From Actibacterium lipolyticum (GTDB lineage: Bacteria > Pseudomonadota > Alphaproteobacteria > Rhodobacterales > Rhodobacteraceae): a DNA stretch of 64,000 nt. Made by a program: the position numbers and the translations under genes. The notes beneath the pieces are model-generated. The model did not search any database. It had not been told where the DNA came from and was given only the letters and a program-made list of their open reading frames with translations. The stretch covers positions 1,426,001 to 1,490,000 of the forward strand of contig NZ_FXYE01000001.1 in the NCBI RefSeq assembly GCF_900184935.1, written 5' to 3'. Below, in pieces: positions 25,892 to 34,646 of this stretch (positions are counted from its first letter, which is position 1; each line of letters starts with the position of its first letter).

Positions 25892-27718
25892 ATGCGCGCA
25901 CTGGTTTCTGATGCCGATGGGCTGATCGGGAAGCGCATCATTTCACGGCTTCTTGCCGCGAAATGGGAGGTCACGGGCGTTACTGACGCGCAGACCGAAG
26001 CGCCCGAGGGGGCCAAGTTTCGTGCTTGGCCGAAAAAGCCGGGCTCATTCGGCGCGTCGCTTAAGGACGTGGATGTTGTGTATGTGACTGAATTGGCTGG
26101 CGACGCCGATTTGGAGGAAAAGCAGGAACATCTTTCCGGTTTGATCCGCGCATCAGCCAAGGCTGGCGTCGGTCGGCTTGTGTTGCTGAGCAGCGCCGAG
26201 ATTTACGATCCGACTGCGCTAAGAAACCTAACCCTTTACGAAACAGGCCCGTTCGCGGCCGAAGGTACGGGTGGGCTGCGCTGTCGTGTAGCGGCTGCCT
26301 TGGAGGGTGATCTGCGCGAGATCCCGGGGGATATGGAACGTGTTGCGCTGCGCGTGCCGATGGTTCTTGCGCCTGACAGCAGCGGCGCGATCACGCTGGT
26401 TCGCGGAATTTTGGATGATGGGGCCGTACCTGCGGATACCCCTCGTTTTCAGACAATCGACGCGGATGAATTGGCCGATGCTTGTGTCATCGCTGGGACA
26501 TCCGATCAGGCGTCGGGCCATGCGATCAACCTTGCTGGCGCTGTGTCGGTCCCGACATATTGCATCGTCGAGGAAATTCATCGTCTGGCAGAGGTCTTTA
26601 CGGATCAGCACAACGGCGAAGTCCGCATTCGCCCCGAACATCCGATTTCATCGCCGATCCTTGCAGCGGGAAAGGCGGCGCAAATTTTGGGGTTCACTCC
26701 GAAGAAAAGCCAGTGGGTCAATATTGCCGAGCTGGTTCAGGCGGTGGTCCATCAAAAACGTGCGGACGGTGCGCTTCCTGCTATCGTTCCGATTATGCCA
26801 GCTGCACTGATGGCTGTTGAAAAACGTGAAAAGCCGCTTGCCGGGAAGGTTGCCGTTGTTACCGGCGCGACGTTTGGCATTGGGCGTGCTTCGGCGCTGT
26901 TGTTATCGCGGCTTGGGGCCAAGGTGGTTGGTATCGCACGAACTGAAGATGCCGGTGCCGCGTTGGTCGATGAACTGAAGCGCGAGGCGAAATTTACCGA
27001 AGGTGAATTCATCGCGGCCGATCTAAGCTCGCAAAAGACCATTCGGGATTTGGCCGAGGCGTTATGTGCAGATTATCCAAAAATCGACATCTTGGTGAAT
27101 AACGCGGGTGCGGCCTATGCCGCGCATGAACTGACCGAAGACGGCGTTGAAAAGTCTTTTGCGTTGAATACTTTGGCACCGTTTATGCTGACACAGCTTT
27201 TGGCCGAGCCACTGAAATCTGCCGGGGCTTCGCGCATTGTAAGCGTATCGTCTGGGGCCCACGAAAACGCACCGATCGATCTGAGCGATCTGCATAGTGC
27301 AAAAAGCTATATGCCGTTTGACGCCTATGGAAAGTCCAAGTCGGGCTTGGTGATGTTTACCTATTGCCTTGCGTCGCAGTTGAACGGAACGGGCGTTTCA
27401 ATTCACGCGGTTGATCCAAGCACGGTGCGCACTGAAATTGCCGCCCGCAATGGGCTTGAGGAAAAACTGTCCAAGGATCTTGGGCCGCAAGAACAGCAGC
27501 GCGAACAAACCCGAATTGATCGCGAACGTATGCAGATGATCTCGCCGGAAGAGGCGGCAAGCTATGTGGTGAACCTTGCAATGGCCCCGGACTATGAGGG
27601 TGAAAATGGTCTTTACCTAAGCAAGGGAGAGATCGCGCGTTCCGCAGACGCCACCTATGACGAGGCAACGGCTTGGAAGCTTTGGGACGAATGTGCCAAA
27701 CTTACAGGGGTGTCATAA
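25892..27718 (+). CDS. degenerate epimerase domain fused to classical short-chain dehydrogenase
   Basis: 608 residues. The first about 300 resemble an extended SDR, but the glycine motif reads SDADGLIGKR and no YxxxK is found where expected (GLRCRVAAALEGD), so this half looks inactive. From about residue 312 a classical SDR follows with VTGATFGIGR, LVNNAGAAYA, VSVSSGAHEN and the catalytic YGKSK; this half looks intact. AGGAAGGA precedes the ATG. It is the last gene of the megasynthase operon. A ketoreductase or dehydrogenase step on a lipid intermediate is plausible but unproven; the inactive half might be structural. Confidence 0.85.
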   Translation: MRALVSDADGLIGKRIISRLLAAKWEVTGVTDAQTEAPEGAKFRAWPKKPGSFGASLKDVDVVYVTELAGDADLEEKQEHLSGLIRASAKAGVGRLVLLSSAEIYDPTALRNLTLYETGPFAAEGTGGLRCRVAAALEGDLREIPGDMERVALRVPMVLAPDSSGAITLVRGILDDGAVPADTPRFQTIDADELADACVIAGTSDQASGHAINLAGAVSVPTYCIVEEIHRLAEVFTDQHNGEVRIRPEHPISSPILAAGKAAQILGFTPKKSQWVNIAELVQAVVHQKRADGALPAIVPIMPAALMAVEKREKPLAGKVAVVTGATFGIGRASALLLSRLGAKVVGIARTEDAGAALVDELKREAKFTEGEFIAADLSSQKTIRDLAEALCADYPKIDILVNNAGAAYAAHELTEDGVEKSFALNTLAPFMLTQLLAEPLKSAGASRIVSVSSGAHENAPIDLSDLHSAKSYMPFDAYGKSKSGLVMFTYCLASQLNGTGVSIHAVDPSTVRTEIAARNGLEEKLSKDLGPQEQQREQTRIDRERMQMISPEEAASYVVNLAMAPDYEGENGLYLSKGEIARSADATYDEATAWKLWDECAKLTGVS

Positions 27719-27740
27719 CACGGGCGTCTTAGCGCCCGTG
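27719..27740. terminator. convergent-gene hairpin enclosing a stop codon
   Basis: CACGGGCG (27719-27726) pairs with CGCCCGTG (27733-27740). The TAA stop of the minus-strand esterase (27729-27731) lies in the six-base loop. No T-run is present on either side, so termination strength is uncertain. Confidence 0.5.
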
Positions 27741-28637
27741 CGTGCGGAAAAACGAAAGCACCTCTGTTAGGCCGGGAAGATCGTCGCGCGTTGGGCCGAA
27801 CATATCAAGGCCGCGTTGCGACCTTGCCGACTGGCCCGGGAACCAATGGCCCATCTCGGGGACGGGGCATATGACAACCTCGGCTTTCGCGTCGCATTGC
27901 GAATGCCGATCACAGGCCAGTTCGTTAAGGCCGGTTGTTGGGGTTTCATCGGCGCAGTTGTTCGCTTTGGCCCAAAAATCCACGTTGCTGTCGACCGACG
28001 GGCGGGGGCCCGGCTTTTCAAGAACACCCATGCCACCATCATAGGGGGAAAACCCGTCCTCTAAGCCATGCATCATTAGGACGGATACAGGGTATTTCAT
28101 CTCGCAACCCGCTGAATTGTCACGCGTTCCTCCCGCAATCGCAATTGCAGCGATTTCTGAGTTCAGCTCGCAGGCGAGCCGTTGGCTCATCCCTGCGCCG
28201 TTGGAAAAACCTGTGGCGAAGTGATTGCCCTGATCGAGTTTCACGAAGGAATGCAGATCACTTAGGATTTCTAGGACGAAGGCAACATCGTCAACGTTGT
28301 GCTCTTTCGCGGGGCCACAACAATCACCTTGGTTCCACGACCGCCAAAACCCGTTTGGATAGACGATGATGAAGTCATCGGCACCCGCGGCTTCGTGCAG
28401 GCCAAGTTGTTTTTCGAACCCTTCCGAGGTGCCATACCCCGGATGAAAGGCAAAGATGACAGAAAGCTTTCCGCGCGCGTCTGCATCATCGGGGATATGG
28501 GCGATATAGCTTCGTTCGAATTTCCCGAATTTTAGGGTTCGTTCCTGACGGGCGGCATGTGCATCCATCGCCATTAGGGGGGTGATACAAAGCGCAGCAA
28601 AAGCCACTTTGGAAGTGCGAATAATATCTTTGATCAA
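27729..28637 (-). CDS. secreted PHB-depolymerase/feruloyl-esterase-type hydrolase (LpqC-like), copy 1
   Basis: About 302 residues, of the esterase D/PHB depolymerase superfamily. It shows the paired block WNQGDCCGPAKEHNVDDVAF, the nucleophile elbow GFSNGAGMS and the catalytic-His block PEMGHWFPG. A signal peptide is visible as IKDIIRTSKVAFAAL through AMDAHA, with cleavage likely after AHA. An in-frame ATG at 28769 would place 44 residues before this signal sequence; the TTG at 28637 puts it at the N-terminus and gives a length near that of the paralogue at 32225-33169 (314 residues), so it is preferred, though without a strong ribosome site. Exported; may cleave or transfer ester-linked groups of the secreted product (inference). 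Confidence 0.8.
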   Translation of the reverse strand: MIKDIIRTSKVAFAALCITPLMAMDAHAARQERTLKFGKFERSYIAHIPDDADARGKLSVIFAFHPGYGTSEGFEKQLGLHEAAGADDFIIVYPNGFWRSWNQGDCCGPAKEHNVDDVAFVLEILSDLHSFVKLDQGNHFATGFSNGAGMSQRLACELNSEIAAIAIAGGTRDNSAGCEMKYPVSVLMMHGLEDGFSPYDGGMGVLEKPGPRPSVDSNVDFWAKANNCADETPTTGLNELACDRHSQCDAKAEVVICPVPEMGHWFPGQSARSQRGLDMFGPTRDDLPGLTEVLSFFRTHGR

Positions 28638-29008
28638 AACCTGAGCATATCCTGAAATGTGAGGCGTTAGACGTGGCGTAAACGCCGCCACTGCAGGCAA
28701 ATAACAAGTCACATTGAAACCATAGTTTGCGGTCAACTTATTGAAAAGGCGACGCTGTATTTTTGCCAAGAAAACTGTCGTTGAAATACATCTTCTTGAC
28801 GCATTTTTGCGCGTTCATTACACGATACATATTGTTGATAACGATTAGATATTTACGTTTTGGTGAACGGCGCGGCGTGTGGCCCGACAGGGTTGATCGC
28901 GGTTTGCGAACCAGACAGAATGACAAAGTAGATCAGGCTGAATGCCTGAGAGTTAATAATTTCCAAATGCCCGTTTTTGGGCGGTTTTATTTGATTTAGG
29001 GGAATTCG
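28638..29008. other. divergent intergenic region
   Basis: About 370 bases between the esterase and the small hydrolase; no gene is supported. It is AT-rich. A short GCCC-GTTTTT-GGGC hairpin lies at 28969-28982, 27 bases before the hydrolase ATG. CATTTTTGCGCG at 28802-28813 resembles, with one change, the GATTTTTGCACGA motif of the other leaders. Promoters for both genes probably lie here. Confidence 0.5.
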
Positions 29009-29767
29009 ATGGCTGTAGATATGATCGGTTGGGGCGCCGCAATCGAAGAGAGCGATTCAGATCAGCTCATCGTGTTTGTCTCTGGGTATGGGCGACCTAC
29101 GAACCAACAGTTTCACTTCGCCGGATATGCCGAGCAGTTTACTCAGAACAAGCTGTTCCTGCGGGATCATGCGAATTGCCAATATGCCCAAGGTATCTCG
29201 GGCGTTACGGACAACGAAGAAGAGAATCTTGAGTTTTTGCGTTACCTCATCAAAAAGCTTGGCGTCAAACGGGTGTCGTTTGTGTCGGGCTCTGTCGGCT
29301 CTCATCCGACGGTAATTTGGGGGCACAAGCTGGGCGTGAATGATATTCATCTGATCGGCCCGGTTACGGACATGGACAGCATCGCAAAAACGGATCGCGG
29401 GCAGCAGGAAGCGTTCCAACCTGTGGCAGAGTATTTTCAGTCACTTCTGAAAGATGATTATCCGTATTCGAACCTGCGCGAGTTCATGAAAGAGAATTCT
29501 GACAAGGTGGACAGCGTCGACATCTATTACGGTTTGGATGATCCGACCGATATGGCGCAGGCCGCCTTTATCGAAGATTTGCCACATGTTCGTTCGACCA
29601 TTTATCACAAGGGCGATCATTTCCGCGTGCCGATGTTTGTGCAGCGTCGCGACCCGGATATGGCGAACCGTATCTCTGCACCATCTGTGGTGCGCCCGGC
29701 AGATATGCGCAAGGCAGGCACGATTGGTGACACCGAACTGGGCCATGCTGTCGTGAGGTACGTGTAG
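29009..29767 (+). CDS. small alpha/beta-hydrolase-like protein, copy 1
   Basis: 252 residues with no strong family match recognised. It has a hydrolase-like strand-elbow-helix (RVSFVSGSVGSHPTVIWG, the GxSxG-like part being GSVGS) and a late His in HKGDHFRVPM. It is clearly paralogous to the minus-strand gene at 33517-34233: shared blocks include NKLFLRD/SKLFLRD, G(I)SGVTDNEEENLEFLRY versus GIPGLTNSMDENVEFLRY, and GVNDIHL versus GVDDIHL. AGGGGAATTCG precedes the ATG, a strong site. No signal peptide. The sulfotransferase gene follows two bases after its stop, so the two are likely co-translated. Function unknown. Confidence 0.75.
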   Translation: MAVDMIGWGAAIEESDSDQLIVFVSGYGRPTNQQFHFAGYAEQFTQNKLFLRDHANCQYAQGISGVTDNEEENLEFLRYLIKKLGVKRVSFVSGSVGSHPTVIWGHKLGVNDIHLIGPVTDMDSIAKTDRGQQEAFQPVAEYFQSLLKDDYPYSNLREFMKENSDKVDSVDIYYGLDDPTDMAQAAFIEDLPHVRSTIYHKGDHFRVPMFVQRRDPDMANRISAPSVVRPADMRKAGTIGDTELGHAVVRYV

Positions 29768-29769
29768 CA

Positions 29770-30705
29770 ATGGGGCATGAGAACATGAACATTGCGATGA
29801 CACAGCCCGGGACAGATACGTTACCACAACCGGTGTTTATCATCGCGCTTCCCAAAAGCTATACGTCCGTCTTAAGCGGAATGCTGGGACAACACCCATC
29901 GTTGTTGAGTGTGCCAGAGCTTAATCTGTTCGTCGGTGACACCGTGATGGACTGGGCGAACCAGCCGGCAAGTTTCATCTTTTGCGATGGCTTGCTGCGC
30001 ACGACAGCTCAGCTTTTGTTTGGCGCTCAAACCGCGATGACCGTTTCGCAGTCGCTGGAATGGTTGCAAGAGCGCGCGGATTGGAAAGTGAAGGACGTGT
30101 TCGACGTGCTGCGTGAACATGCGGCGCCGTCAATCGTTATCGACCAAAGCCCGATCTATACGCAGCGCCCGGATTTCACCCAACGCGTGTTGCAGGCCTA
30201 TCCGAATGCGCGGTTCATTCACCTGACCCGCAACCCGACAGCGTGGGTTGCTTCGATGGCGAAGTGGGGGCCGCAGGGCGAAGAGATTTTGCGGATGTAT
30301 ACCCAAGCCGAAGTAGGTTTGGATCAGGTGCCATCGCCGATTGAACTTTGGCATGCGGTTCACACGGGTGTCGAAGCCTTCTTGGACCCGCTGGATGACA
30401 AGCAGGTTTTGCGCGTGATGGGCGAGGATGTTGTGACCCAGCCCAAAGAAATCTTGCGTACAATTTGTGAATGGCTGGATCTGCCGTCAGAGGATGGTGT
30501 GATCTCGGAAATGCTGCACCCGGAACGTTCGATCTTTGCGGGTTGGGGCCCGCCCGGCGCGCGTGGGGGAAATAACCCGGACTACCTTACCGCGCCGCAA
30601 CTGCGGACGCGTAATGACCGTGACAAGCTGTTGAAGATCGATCGGTCTGCGATGCCTGTTTCCGACGCTATAAGCGAATACGCCGAAAAAATCGGCTATT
30701 CCTAA
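29770..30705 (+). CDS. sulfotransferase family protein (PAPS-dependent), 1
   Basis: 311 residues. The 5'-phosphosulfate loop is seen at IIALPKSYTSVLSGML (a variant of LPRSGTS) near residue 25 and the 3'-phosphate-binding segment at RFIHLTRNPTAWVASM near residue 145. It directly follows the small hydrolase (two-base gap) and converges with an SDR gene. Family members transfer sulfate from PAPS to hydroxyl groups of sugars, lipids or polyketides. In this cluster the acceptor may be the megasynthase product; that is inference. Lys replaces the usual Arg in the loop. Confidence 0.82.
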   Translation: MGHENMNIAMTQPGTDTLPQPVFIIALPKSYTSVLSGMLGQHPSLLSVPELNLFVGDTVMDWANQPASFIFCDGLLRTTAQLLFGAQTAMTVSQSLEWLQERADWKVKDVFDVLREHAAPSIVIDQSPIYTQRPDFTQRVLQAYPNARFIHLTRNPTAWVASMAKWGPQGEEILRMYTQAEVGLDQVPSPIELWHAVHTGVEAFLDPLDDKQVLRVMGEDVVTQPKEILRTICEWLDLPSEDGVISEMLHPERSIFAGWGPPGARGGNNPDYLTAPQLRTRNDRDKLLKIDRSAMPVSDAISEYAEKIGYS

Positions 30706-30714
30706 CAGGTTGAT

Positions 30715-30742
30715 CCTTGGGGTGGATTATGCCGCCCCAAGG
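30715..30742. terminator. convergent-gene hairpin enclosing a stop codon
   Basis: CCTTGGGGTGG (30715-30725) pairs with CCGCCCCAAGG (30732-30742), one T-G pair, loop ATTATG. The TAA stop of the minus-strand SDR (30727-30729) is in the loop. No T-run follows on either side. Confidence 0.55.
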
Positions 30743-31491
30743 GACATTGCAGAATTACGGACCTGCGGGTCGCTCCATGACAGATCTGCGCCGTTGATGT
30801 CCCAAGGTGATTGCATCGCCGCCCAGACAAACAGGTTTGCCATCACTTCAGCTGATGCAACAGGCGCGGCAGATCCCGCACCGCCACGCGCGCGGCGGAA
30901 ATCGGCAAGGCCGTCTGTTTCCGTCTTGCCCGGGAAAACCAAGCAGGCACCGATTTCTGTACCAGAAAGTTCGGCCGCTGTTTGGCGCACCAAGGCATGG
31001 GCACCGGCGCGGCTGGCGGCATAGGCCCCCATACCGGTTTGCACTGAATCGCCAAACGGTGAAGAGGCAAACAGCAACGCACCGCGGCCCTGTTTTTGTA
31101 GCGTAGGGAGCGTGGCCCGGATCACATTGTAGGTGCCGGTCATATTGGTGCTGACGGCGGCCTCCCAGTCTTTCTGCGCAACCTCCCAGCTTGGACGATC
31201 CAAGGGGCCGGTTGCGGCCGCGAAGTTGATAACGGTGTCCACACGACCGAATTCAGCGACGGCGGCGTTAACCACCGTTTGCATCTGGTCAGCATCTGTT
31301 ATGTCCGACGGCTGCGCCCACACAGAATGCCCACGTGCCTGCACCGACCCTTTTACTGCGTTAAGGCGCGCGGCGTTTCGCGCGGTCAGGCAGACTTGTG
31401 CGCCGCGTGCCGCGAAGGCGTATGCGCAGGCTGCGCCGATGCCTCGGCTTGCACCAATCAACAGGGCCACATACGGTGCAGCGTTATTCAT
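30727..31491 (-). CDS. short-chain dehydrogenase/reductase with atypical active site
   Basis: 254 residues with the cofactor motif LIGASRGIGAAC. The structural NNAG motif is changed to INFAAA and the catalytic YxxxK reads YAASR, so the conserved Lys is Arg. Ser is present in FASSPFG. These changes leave activity uncertain. TTGGAG precedes the ATG. It is the last gene of a minus-strand run (esterase, SDR, SDR) starting at 33169. Likely an oxidoreductase acting on the cluster product or a structural partner of the neighbouring SDR. Confidence 0.85.
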   Translation of the reverse strand: MNNAAPYVALLIGASRGIGAACAYAFAARGAQVCLTARNAARLNAVKGSVQARGHSVWAQPSDITDADQMQTVVNAAVAEFGRVDTVINFAAATGPLDRPSWEVAQKDWEAAVSTNMTGTYNVIRATLPTLQKQGRGALLFASSPFGDSVQTGMGAYAASRAGAHALVRQTAAELSGTEIGACLVFPGKTETDGLADFRRARGGAGSAAPVASAEVMANLFVWAAMQSPWDINGADLSWSDPQVRNSAMSLGAA

Positions 31492-31524
31492 TTCGAAGCT
31501 CCAAGAAATTCAAGTGGGGCAGCG

Positions 31525-32202
31525 TCACCAAGGAAGGTTGCTGCCACGGTAATCAAGAAAGGCACCGCAATGGGCAGGGGACAAGTTGGCAATGACCGTT
31601 TTTATGCCCGCTGCGCTGTCTTCGGGTGCAACGGGGCCGCGTGGGCCGCCCATATCGGTACGAACCCAGCCGGGGTGAAGGGCAATACCGATGACCCCGT
31701 AATATCCCCATTCGTTGGCATAGTTGCGGATTGCATCGTTCAGCGCGGCCTTTGATTGGCCGTATGGGCCCATCGCGCGGCCACCCGCACGAATGCCTTC
31801 GGCGCTGGAAACGAAAACCATTTTCCCCAACTCAGCAAGGGTCAGGTTTTCGAAGACGGCTTCTGCGATGTTGATTGGCGCGTCGGTGTTAATCGCGAAC
31901 ACCTCTTCCGGGGCAATGGGGGGGCCAGCGCCAAACGGGCCGCCCACACGGTCATAGGTGCCAGCGGAAACGATGAGCACGTCAATAGGTTCCGCCCCTA
32001 GGTTTTTCTTAAGCTGCGCAATTTGCGACGGATCGCGCACATCCAGCTGATGCATGACCACATCCGCCTTAGTGCCGGACAGTGTCGACGGCGGGGCACC
32101 CGTGCGCGACGTTGCATGAACGCGCCAGCCGTCAGCGGCATATTGTTGTGCAAGTTCGCAGCCGATGCCTCGGCTTGCTCCGATAATTAGGACGCTCGGC
32201 AT
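31525..32202 (-). CDS. short-chain dehydrogenase/reductase
   Basis: 225 residues with LIIGASRGIGCEL at the N-terminus, IVSAGTYDR in place of NNAG, VFVSSAEG as the Ser region and an intact YGQSK. The catalytic residues are complete, unlike the SDR downstream. Length and order (single-domain classical or CsgA-like SDR) match small NAD(P)-dependent reductases. It lies 33 bases before the next SDR and 22 bases after the esterase gene, so all three are probably one transcript. Substrate unknown. Confidence 0.87.
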   Translation of the reverse strand: MPSVLIIGASRGIGCELAQQYAADGWRVHATSRTGAPPSTLSGTKADVVMHQLDVRDPSQIAQLKKNLGAEPIDVLIVSAGTYDRVGGPFGAGPPIAPEEVFAINTDAPINIAEAVFENLTLAELGKMVFVSSAEGIRAGGRAMGPYGQSKAALNDAIRNYANEWGYYGVIGIALHPGWVRTDMGGPRGPVAPEDSAAGIKTVIANLSPAHCGAFLDYRGSNLPW

Positions 32203-32224
32203 CGGCTGTTTTCCTGTCTTATTA

Positions 32225-33169
32225 TTAGTGGTTCAAGAAGAAGTTCACGACCGCACGCGAGCCGTTCAGATCTGGGCGTGCGGGGCCAAATTTATCGCCC
32301 ATCGCGCCCTTTGCTTCTTCAGCACCGGGCCATGTGTGACCAAGCTTGGGAATGACGCACAGGATCGCATTGGCGTTGCCGTTGCACTGATTGTAAAATG
32401 TGCAGGTCGTGCCAAGGCTACCTTCGCTTTTCTTGGTGGTTGAGTTGGTGCAACCGTTCCGTTTGGCGACAATCGCCACAACTTCTGCGGCGGGTGTCAT
32501 ATAGCCAAGAGATTTTTTCATGGCTGCCGATTTGGCATATCCGCCTTCGACCGGTGAACCTTGGTCAGACGCGCCATGCATGTGCATCAGTGGCACAGCA
32601 CCAGAAGCACAGTTTTTCATCGGGTGGGTCGCAGCAAACGGCGCCGCGGCCGCGACAAGGCCGGGCACCTTGCAGACCAGTTGGTAAACCATCACAGCGC
32701 CATTTGAATAGCCCGTGATATATGCCTTTTTCTGGATCGGAGCGATGGTGCTTAGATCGGCCATGATCGCTTTGAAAAAGCCAATGTCATCGATATTGCG
32801 CTTTTCGGCCAGCCCGCAACAGTCACCTGCGTTCCAGGTGCGGCGGAACCCATCGGGATAAACGGTAATGAAGTTATTGGCACCCTTGGCTTTGTGCAGC
32901 CGGGTGGTTTTTTCCATGAAATCGGCGGTTCCCAAGGCCGGGTGGAACGCCATCATCACGCGTAGCGCTTTGCCAGATGACACATTCTCGGGGAGAATGG
33001 CGATATAAGAGCGGCTGCGGCCATCAACCCTTAATTCGCGCTCTATACGTTGTTGAGCGGACGATGGGGCAGGGGCAAGCGCGAAAACTGCGGCCATGGC
33101 GCCGGCTATCAGGGCGGTCAAGCCGAACCTTTTCGGAATATTGTTGGATCGTAGTCGCTTGAGGAGCAT
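32225..33169 (-). CDS. secreted PHB-depolymerase/feruloyl-esterase-type hydrolase (LpqC-like), copy 2
   Basis: 314 residues, paralogous to the esterase at 27729-28637. A signal peptide spans about residues 1-39 (basic N-terminus, then LTALIAGAMAAVFALAPAPSSAQ). WNAGDCCGLAEKRNIDDIGF, the nucleophile elbow GYSNGAVM and KLGHTWPGA are the family blocks. It begins a minus-strand operon with two SDRs. The last Gly of the GxSxG pentapeptide is Ala in both copies (SNGA), an unusual shared feature. The protein is exported to periplasm or medium; substrate unknown. Confidence 0.87.
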   Translation of the reverse strand: MLLKRLRSNNIPKRFGLTALIAGAMAAVFALAPAPSSAQQRIERELRVDGRSRSYIAILPENVSSGKALRVMMAFHPALGTADFMEKTTRLHKAKGANNFITVYPDGFRRTWNAGDCCGLAEKRNIDDIGFFKAIMADLSTIAPIQKKAYITGYSNGAVMVYQLVCKVPGLVAAAAPFAATHPMKNCASGAVPLMHMHGASDQGSPVEGGYAKSAAMKKSLGYMTPAAEVVAIVAKRNGCTNSTTKKSEGSLGTTCTFYNQCNGNANAILCVIPKLGHTWPGAEEAKGAMGDKFGPARPDLNGSRAVVNFFLNH

Positions 33170-33516
33170 TGGACGGGCCTCTCATAAAATAGGAAGGGAA
33201 AAGTTATACAGGCTCAACTCAATTGGCGGCACTTTGGTTCAAAAAGAACTGACCCCAATTCACACGATGCAACGACCGAGTCGCATTCGGCGCGCTTTTT
33301 ATCTTCTGACCTTGTAACAAGATCACTTCATCTTTCTTTGCGCAAATCTGCACGTTGGCCTCAGTGCCCACATTTTGCTGGGCTTTGTTGTTTTTACGCA
33401 CGCCCATAGAGGAACGCGCAAGGTATTCGTCGATTGTGCCTGTATCACGCAGCTTTCCAAGCCAAACCGCAACACATTTGCGTCAACTAAGGTTTCAACG
33501 CGAAATCAGGCGAAAC
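33170..33516. other. intergenic region upstream of esterase copy 2
   Basis: 347 bases without a supported gene. It probably holds the minus-strand promoter of the esterase-SDR-SDR operon and the 3' end of the hydrolase transcript. TTTGCGCAAA, a perfect 10-bp palindrome, occurs near 33338-33347, with TGCACG a few bases on; no regulator can be assigned. Confidence 0.45.
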
Positions 33517-34233
33517 TTAGGATGCCGCGGCAAGCGGGCGTTCTAGGTCTTCGATCGGCGTTGCAAGATCCGCAGCCAATGAGCCACTGCGCATCAGACC
33601 CGCAACGATTGTCCCATGGCGGCCACGGTCGTGCGTGATCGTTTCCACATGCGGGAAGTCGCGGTTCAGTGCGGCATGGTTCATATCGACAGGTTCGCTT
33701 GTCGCGACGTGTTGGCGAACGACGCGGACTTTGCCCAAATTTTCTTCGACGATGTTCCGAGAGTTCAGATATTTCGGATCAAAGCCGCGTTCTTGGAATA
33801 GGCCTGTTACGGGTTCAAAAACGCCTTCCCAAAGCTGGCTGTTTTCGGGGTCTCCACCGCTTTCTTTGTCCAGATAGCTAACCAACGACACCAAATGGAT
33901 ATCATCAACACCGATCAGATGCCCCATAACCAATGCGCCATATGCGCCCAGCGAAGCACCGATAAAGGTCACCCGCGATGGCTTGGTTTTTCCAATGAAA
34001 TACCGCAGGAACTCTACGTTTTCATCCATGCTGTTCGTTAGGCCGGGGATGCCGTTGTGGTAAAAATAATCCTTCGCCTCGTCGCGCAGGAAAAGCTTTG
34101 AGTATGGCATGTCCTTGCTGAAATCGGTGCAATCAAACGTGCCCTTGCGATAGGCCCCCCGAGAGCTGAAAAAAACGACCAATCGGTCATCGCCATAAGA
34201 TACGGCTGCGCCGTCTGCTATCATTTGAGTCAT
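33517..34233 (-). CDS. small alpha/beta-hydrolase-like protein, copy 2
   Basis: 238 residues from the ATG at 34233, the start that matches the N-terminus of the paralogue at 29009 (a longer reading to 34326 adds unrelated residues). TFIGASLGAYGALVMG gives a clear GxSxG-type nucleophile elbow (GASLG) and HDRGRHGTIV a candidate catalytic His. No signal peptide. The substrate is unknown. Both copies sit next to an LpqC-like esterase, which suggests duplication of a two-gene unit. Activity is inferred from the elbow alone. Confidence 0.72.
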   Translation of the reverse strand: MTQMIADGAAVSYGDDRLVVFFSSRGAYRKGTFDCTDFSKDMPYSKLFLRDEAKDYFYHNGIPGLTNSMDENVEFLRYFIGKTKPSRVTFIGASLGAYGALVMGHLIGVDDIHLVSLVSYLDKESGGDPENSQLWEGVFEPVTGLFQERGFDPKYLNSRNIVEENLGKVRVVRQHVATSEPVDMNHAALNRDFPHVETITHDRGRHGTIVAGLMRSGSLAADLATPIEDLERPLAAAS

Positions 34234-34646
34234 TTGAAATTCCAGAAAAAATAAACGATTAAACTGGTTCGGTTTATACAGGTTAGTCGCCCACAATTGA
34301 AGTGCTTTGAGCCGCAAGTGGCCCATAAATTTTCCTAGCGTAAACCGTTAGCGGAAATTTCAAACGAAGCTGGATTCTTCGGCGACGATATTAAGATGTG
34401 ATGCCGACGGATTGTTGCGTGCAGGCGTCACGCCTTCGCGCCACTTTCTTGCAACTTATCTGGATTTTAGGCGGGCTTGGCGCTAACTTTCTTGGCAGCC
34501 CATTGTGCGTGCGCGGCAAACGTGCGAAATTCGCTGCGCTTCGGCCATTTATTAGTTGCTTAGATGTGCGATTTTTGCACGATAACCGTCATTATTTCGA
34601 TCGCGTCGGACTGATCCGTCGCTTTCAGCCAACTAGGTAGGGATTT
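34234..34646. other. divergent intergenic region before the PqqD/HlyD fusion gene
   Basis: About 410 bases, no supported gene (an 80-codon ORF at 34398-34640 has no recognisable features). It contains the 13-mer GATTTTTGCACGA at 34570-34582 shared with the megasynthase leader, and must hold promoters for both flanking genes. Confidence 0.5.
34570..34582 (+). promoter_or_regulatory. GATTTTTGCACGA motif, copy 2
   Basis: Exact match to 4254-4266, 64 bases before the ATG of the fusion gene. Here GTGC at 34566-34569 and GCAC at 34577-34580 also form a short inverted repeat. Candidate shared operator of the two operons. Confidence 0.3.

Noticed and set aside
28969-28982. GCCC-GTTTTT-GGGC as a lux box or terminator
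   Set aside because: Only a 4-bp stem; it lies upstream of a start, not after a stop, and does not resemble the candidate before luxI.
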